A DNA stretch of 8,472 nt from the NCBI GenBank assembly GCA_036389695.1, contig DASVWG010000476.1, positions 1 to 8,472 on the forward strand, given 5' to 3'. Positions within the stretch are counted from its first letter, which is position 1, and every line of letters begins with the position of its first letter. Below the pieces are notes generated by a model. It had not been told where the DNA came from, searched no databases, and saw nothing but the letters and a program-made list of their open reading frames with translations. Of this stretch, positions 5,800 to 8,472 are shown in pieces. Source of the stretch: JALZHR01 sp036389695. GTDB taxonomy: Bacteria > Acidobacteriota > Blastocatellia > Pyrinomonadales > Pyrinomonadaceae. Position numbers and translations under genes: made by a program.

Positions 5800-8250
5800 A
5801 TGAAAAACTTCAAAGTCGCATTTTTTGTAATCGTTTTCGTTCTGGCAAATTCGGCGTTCGTCCTTGCGCAGAACGTCTATCAAAAACCGCCGAAGGAAAT
5901 TACGGACGTGCTGGACGCGCCCGCTTCGCCCGTGACTTCAATCAGCCCGGCGAAGGACAAAATCGCGCTGCTCGAACCGCTGCGCTATCCGCCGATTACC
6001 GAACTGGCGCAGCCGATGCTGCGGCTCGCCGGACTGCGGATTAACCCGAATACGACCGGGCAGCATCGCCAGTTTTATTACGTCAAAGTCGCTCTGAAAA
6101 CGGTCGCCGACGGCAAAGAAACGCCCGTCGCATTGCCCGCCGGAGCGCAGATTATCTCGCCCGCCTGGAGCGCGGACGGCAAGTACATCGCCGTCGGGAA
6201 TGTGACGCCGACCGGCATCGACCTTTGGATTATCGAAACCGCGACGGCGCGGGCGAAAATGGTCAAAAATCTGAAAGTCAACACGGCTTTCGGCTCGTGG
6301 CAATGGATGCCCGACCAGAAAACTCTGCTCGTCAACGCCGTGGCGAAAAATCGCGGTACGGCGCCGCAGTATCAAAATCTGACGCCGACCGGACCGAACA
6401 TTCAGGAAGGCGCGGGACGCGGCGGCGCGGTGCAGACGTTTCAGGATTTGCTGCGCTCGCCGTCGGACGAGGCTTTGTTCGATTATTACGCGACTTCGCA
6501 GCTGGCGACGGTTGACGCGGCGGGCGCGAAAGTGATTTCGGAAATCGGTCAGCCCGCGATTTTTGAAACCGTCTCGCCTTCGCCCGACGGTCGAAATATT
6601 CTGGTGGCGCGCATCCAGAAGCCTTATTCGTATCTTTACCCGTATTTCCGTTTTCCGAAGGAAGTCGAGGTTTGGGACGCGCAGGGCAAAACGATTTACA
6701 AGCTGGCGAGCGTTCCCTTGCAGGATAAAATTCCCGTGCAGGGCGTCCAAATCGAGCCGCGCGGCTACGGCTGGATTCCGACCGAAGCCGCGACTTTGAT
6801 GTGGGCGGAAGCGCTCGACAGCGGCGACCCGCGTACGAAAATTACGCCGCGCGATAAAGTTTTAAAGCTTGCCGCGCCGTTTGGCGGGCAGCCGGAAGAA
6901 GTCGTGCGCACCGAACAGCGTTATTCAGGCAGAACTTTCGGCGAAATGGCTGGAACGATGTTCGTCTATGACTTTAACCGCGACACGCAGCGGCGGCGGA
7001 TTTATATGCTCGATTACCGCTCGAAATCGACGCCGAAGCTTATCTCGGATTTAAACGTCAGCGACCGTTACAACGACATCGGAAATTTTGTCACCAAACG
7101 TCTGCCGAACGGCTACAGCGTCGTCCAGCAAAACGGCGATTACGTTTTCCTGACGTCGGAAGGCGCGACGCCGCAGGGCGACCGACCGTTTTTGAACCGT
7201 TTTAATCTGCAAACCTTGAAGGCGGAACCGATTTTCCGCTCGCGCGACGACGATTACGAAAGCTTTGTCGCTTTTGCCGACGACAAGGCGATGAATTTCT
7301 TTACGCGCAAGGAATCAATCGCCGTTCCGCCGAATCTGATTCTCAATTATCGCTGCGAGCCGAAGGAAGTCTGCACCGCGCCCGCGCCGAAACAGATTAC
7401 CGATTTCAAGGACACGACGCCGCAGCTGCGCGGCATCAAAAAACAGCTCGTGAAATACAAACGCGCCGACGGCGTCGATTTGTCGTTCACGCTATATCTT
7501 CCGCCGAATTACAAGGAAGGCACGCGCCTGCCGACCGTCGTCTGGGCGTATCCGCTCGAATTTACCGACGCTTCGACCGCCGGACAGGTTTCCGGCTCGA
7601 CCAATCGCTTTACGCAAATCGGCGGAATCTCGCACCTGTTTTTACTGCTCCAGGGCTACGCGATTTTAGACGATACGACGATGCCGGTCGTCGGAAATCC
7701 CGAAACCGTCAACGACACTTTTATTCAGCAAATCGTCGATTCGGCGAAAGCCGCGATTGATAAAGGCGTCGAAATGGGCGTGGTCGATCCGGACAGAGTC
7801 GGCGTCGGCGGTCACAGTTACGGCGCGTTTATGACGGCGAATCTGTTGGCGCATTCGGATTTGTTCCGCGCCGGAATCGCGCGTTCGGGCGCGTATAATC
7901 GCACGCTGACGCCGTTTGGCTTTCAGGGCGAGCGCCGCACTTTCTGGGAAGCGACCGAGCTTTACACGAAAATTTCGCCGTTCTTTTTCGCCAACAAAAT
8001 CAACGAGCCGATTCTGTTGATTCACGGCGAGGCGGACAACAATCAGGGCACTTTCCCGATTCAATCCGAGCGTCTGTTCGCCGCCATTCGCGGCAACGGC
8101 GGCACGGCGCGGCTGGTGATGCTGCCGCTCGAATCGCACGGCTATTCGGCGAAAGAATCGACCGAGCATACGCTCTGGGAAATGATAAACTGGTTCGACA
8201 AATACGTGAAAAACGCTCCGCCGCGCAAAGCGCAGGCGAAAAACGAATAA
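5800..8250 (+). CDS. Secreted S9 peptidase, glutamyl endopeptidase type
   Basis: An 816-residue exported serine peptidase of the prolyl oligopeptidase family, closest in remembered sequence to the chloroplast glutamyl endopeptidase subgroup (S9D), which cuts after Glu. The signal peptide ends at VLA23 before Q24. An N-terminal beta-propeller (about 30-550) begins with the subgroup's PPKEITDVLDAP and LAGLRINP stretches and includes FQDLL (214-218) and EALFDYYATSQL (224-235). The C-terminal alpha/beta-hydrolase domain (about 555-810) carries the triad: S673 in GGHSYGAFMT, D746 in HGEADNNQGT, and H780 in LESHGYS. All catalytic positions are intact and the length is normal. AAAAGG seven bases before the ATG supports the start. 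It should degrade peptides in the periplasm or outside the cell, whereas the plant enzyme is stromal. It may be co-transcribed with the cupredoxin and is followed by a strong hairpin. Cleavage specificity is inferred from subgroup similarity only. Confidence 0.94.
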   Translation: MKNFKVAFFVIVFVLANSAFVLAQNVYQKPPKEITDVLDAPASPVTSISPAKDKIALLEPLRYPPITELAQPMLRLAGLRINPNTTGQHRQFYYVKVALKTVADGKETPVALPAGAQIISPAWSADGKYIAVGNVTPTGIDLWIIETATARAKMVKNLKVNTAFGSWQWMPDQKTLLVNAVAKNRGTAPQYQNLTPTGPNIQEGAGRGGAVQTFQDLLRSPSDEALFDYYATSQLATVDAAGAKVISEIGQPAIFETVSPSPDGRNILVARIQKPYSYLYPYFRFPKEVEVWDAQGKTIYKLASVPLQDKIPVQGVQIEPRGYGWIPTEAATLMWAEALDSGDPRTKITPRDKVLKLAAPFGGQPEEVVRTEQRYSGRTFGEMAGTMFVYDFNRDTQRRRIYMLDYRSKSTPKLISDLNVSDRYNDIGNFVTKRLPNGYSVVQQNGDYVFLTSEGATPQGDRPFLNRFNLQTLKAEPIFRSRDDDYESFVAFADDKAMNFFTRKESIAVPPNLILNYRCEPKEVCTAPAPKQITDFKDTTPQLRGIKKQLVKYKRADGVDLSFTLYLPPNYKEGTRLPTVVWAYPLEFTDASTAGQVSGSTNRFTQIGGISHLFLLLQGYAILDDTTMPVVGNPETVNDTFIQQIVDSAKAAIDKGVEMGVVDPDRVGVGGHSYGAFMTANLLAHSDLFRAGIARSGAYNRTLTPFGFQGERRTFWEATELYTKISPFFFANKINEPILLIHGEADNNQGTFPIQSERLFAAIRGNGGTARLVMLPLESHGYSAKESTEHTLWEMINWFDKYVKNAPPRKAQAKNE

Positions 8251-8268
8251 ATTCCCAACAAACCGGAA

Positions 8269-8316
8269 ACACGAAGAAGCGCGGAATTACACGTTCAATT
8301 CCGCGCTTCTTTGTGT
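8269..8316. terminator. Strong hairpin terminator shared by convergent genes
   Basis: ACACGAAGAAGCGCGGAATT and AATTCCGCGCTTCTTTGTGT pair over 20 positions with a single G-U wobble around an 8-base loop (8289-8296). TTTT at 8318-8321 follows on the plus strand. It begins 18 bases after the S9 peptidase stop and ends 13 bases before the stop codon of the opposing cysteine-rich gene, so it probably ends transcription from both sides. The T-run is better on the plus strand. Confidence 0.85.
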
Positions 8317-8329
8317 CTTTTCCTTAATC

Positions 8330-8470
8330 TTACGGGCAACAGTCGCACCGATTGCGGTAGTAATTGGATATGTTGTAGCAAATATTGACGCAAAGCGGCG
8401 ATGAATCCGGGTCGCTGCAATTGTCGACGCATTGATACAGCGCGTTCTCGCAGTCATCGCAGCATTCGTC
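8330..8470 (-). CDS. C-terminal tail of a cysteine-rich protein, N terminus outside window
   Basis: From the right edge a frame runs 46 codons to TAA at 8330-8332. Ten of the 46 residues are Cys, spaced as CCxxC, CxxxC, CxxxC and a final CxCC (residues 3-7, 14-18, 27-31, 42-45). Asp and Asn are also abundant (DECCDDCENALYQC near the start). Codon third positions are G/C-rich as in neighbouring genes. The position, ending 13 bases from a hairpin shared with the convergent peptidase gene, is where a real gene end is expected. The two central CxxxC pairs could be one face of a disulfide-bonded helical hairpin, or the cysteines could bind metal. The start, full length and any signal peptide are not visible. 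A second frame (complement, starting at 8472) is also open here but runs through the terminator and has ordinary composition, so this frame is preferred with moderate confidence. Confidence 0.62.
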   Translation of the reverse strand, partial: DECCDDCENALYQCVDNCSDPDSSPLCVNICYNISNYYRNRCDCCP

Positions 8471-8472
8471 GG

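Noticed and set aside
5938..6750. 270-codon open frame on the minus strand inside the S9 peptidase gene
   Set aside because: It is antisense to a gene with clear family motifs. Its product is Arg/Asp/His-rich and shows no domain, which is the usual by-product of G/C-rich third positions.
7666..8169. 167-codon minus-strand frame over the catalytic domain of the S9 peptidase
   Set aside because: It mirrors the conserved triad region of a real gene and has low-complexity, Arg-rich composition with no ribosome site or motif.

Overview
This 8.5 kb window looks like a chromosomal segment of a Gram-negative-type bacterium with many exported proteins. Roughly half the bases are G+C, codon third positions are G/C-rich, and plus-strand genes carry Shine-Dalgarno sequences. 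The protein types fit Acidobacteriota, perhaps Blastocatellia: S9 peptidase of the glutamyl-endopeptidase type, beta-lactamase-fold hydrolase, sialidase-fold lipoprotein, small cupredoxin. All five signal peptidase I type signal peptides place Gln right after the predicted cut. That is a known Bacteroidetes trait, but the Shine-Dalgarno sequences argue against Bacteroidetes. The taxonomy is an inference.

Layout. The left third reads on the minus strand: a promoter at 2749-2777, a secreted protein of unknown function (2073-2711), a hairpin with a T-run (1998-2033), a 12-helix APC-family amino acid permease (675-1988), and, 29 bases further, a secreted protein that runs off the left edge (1-645). 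From 2712-2861 a divergent intergenic region opens the plus-strand block: a beta-lactamase-fold serine hydrolase (2862-3863) and, five bases later, a sialidase-fold propeller lipoprotein (3869-5212), probably one operon. A 143-bp nested palindrome (5222-5364) follows. Then come a secreted cupredoxin-like protein (5390-5740) and an 816-residue secreted S9 peptidase (5800-8250). A strong hairpin (8269-8316) ends that block. Converging on it from the right edge is the C-terminal tail of a very cysteine-rich protein (8330-8470). Almost everything is coding, and no stretch above 300 bases lacks a gene.

How the genes may work together. Six of the seven genes upstream of the right-edge tail appear to act outside the cytoplasm: periplasmic hydrolysis of peptidoglycan or beta-lactams, proteolysis after Glu, a surface or periplasmic propeller, and a cupredoxin. 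The permease could import amino acids, but nothing ties it directly to the peptidase. The part most worth following is the pair of the propeller lipoprotein, whose aligned blade positions carry HGMH, CPCC and CP motifs, and the neighbouring cupredoxin, which contains no histidine at all. Together they suggest an undescribed extracytoplasmic metal (possibly copper) or redox function. This is a hypothesis from sequence only. The rest of the window looks like ordinary chromosome.
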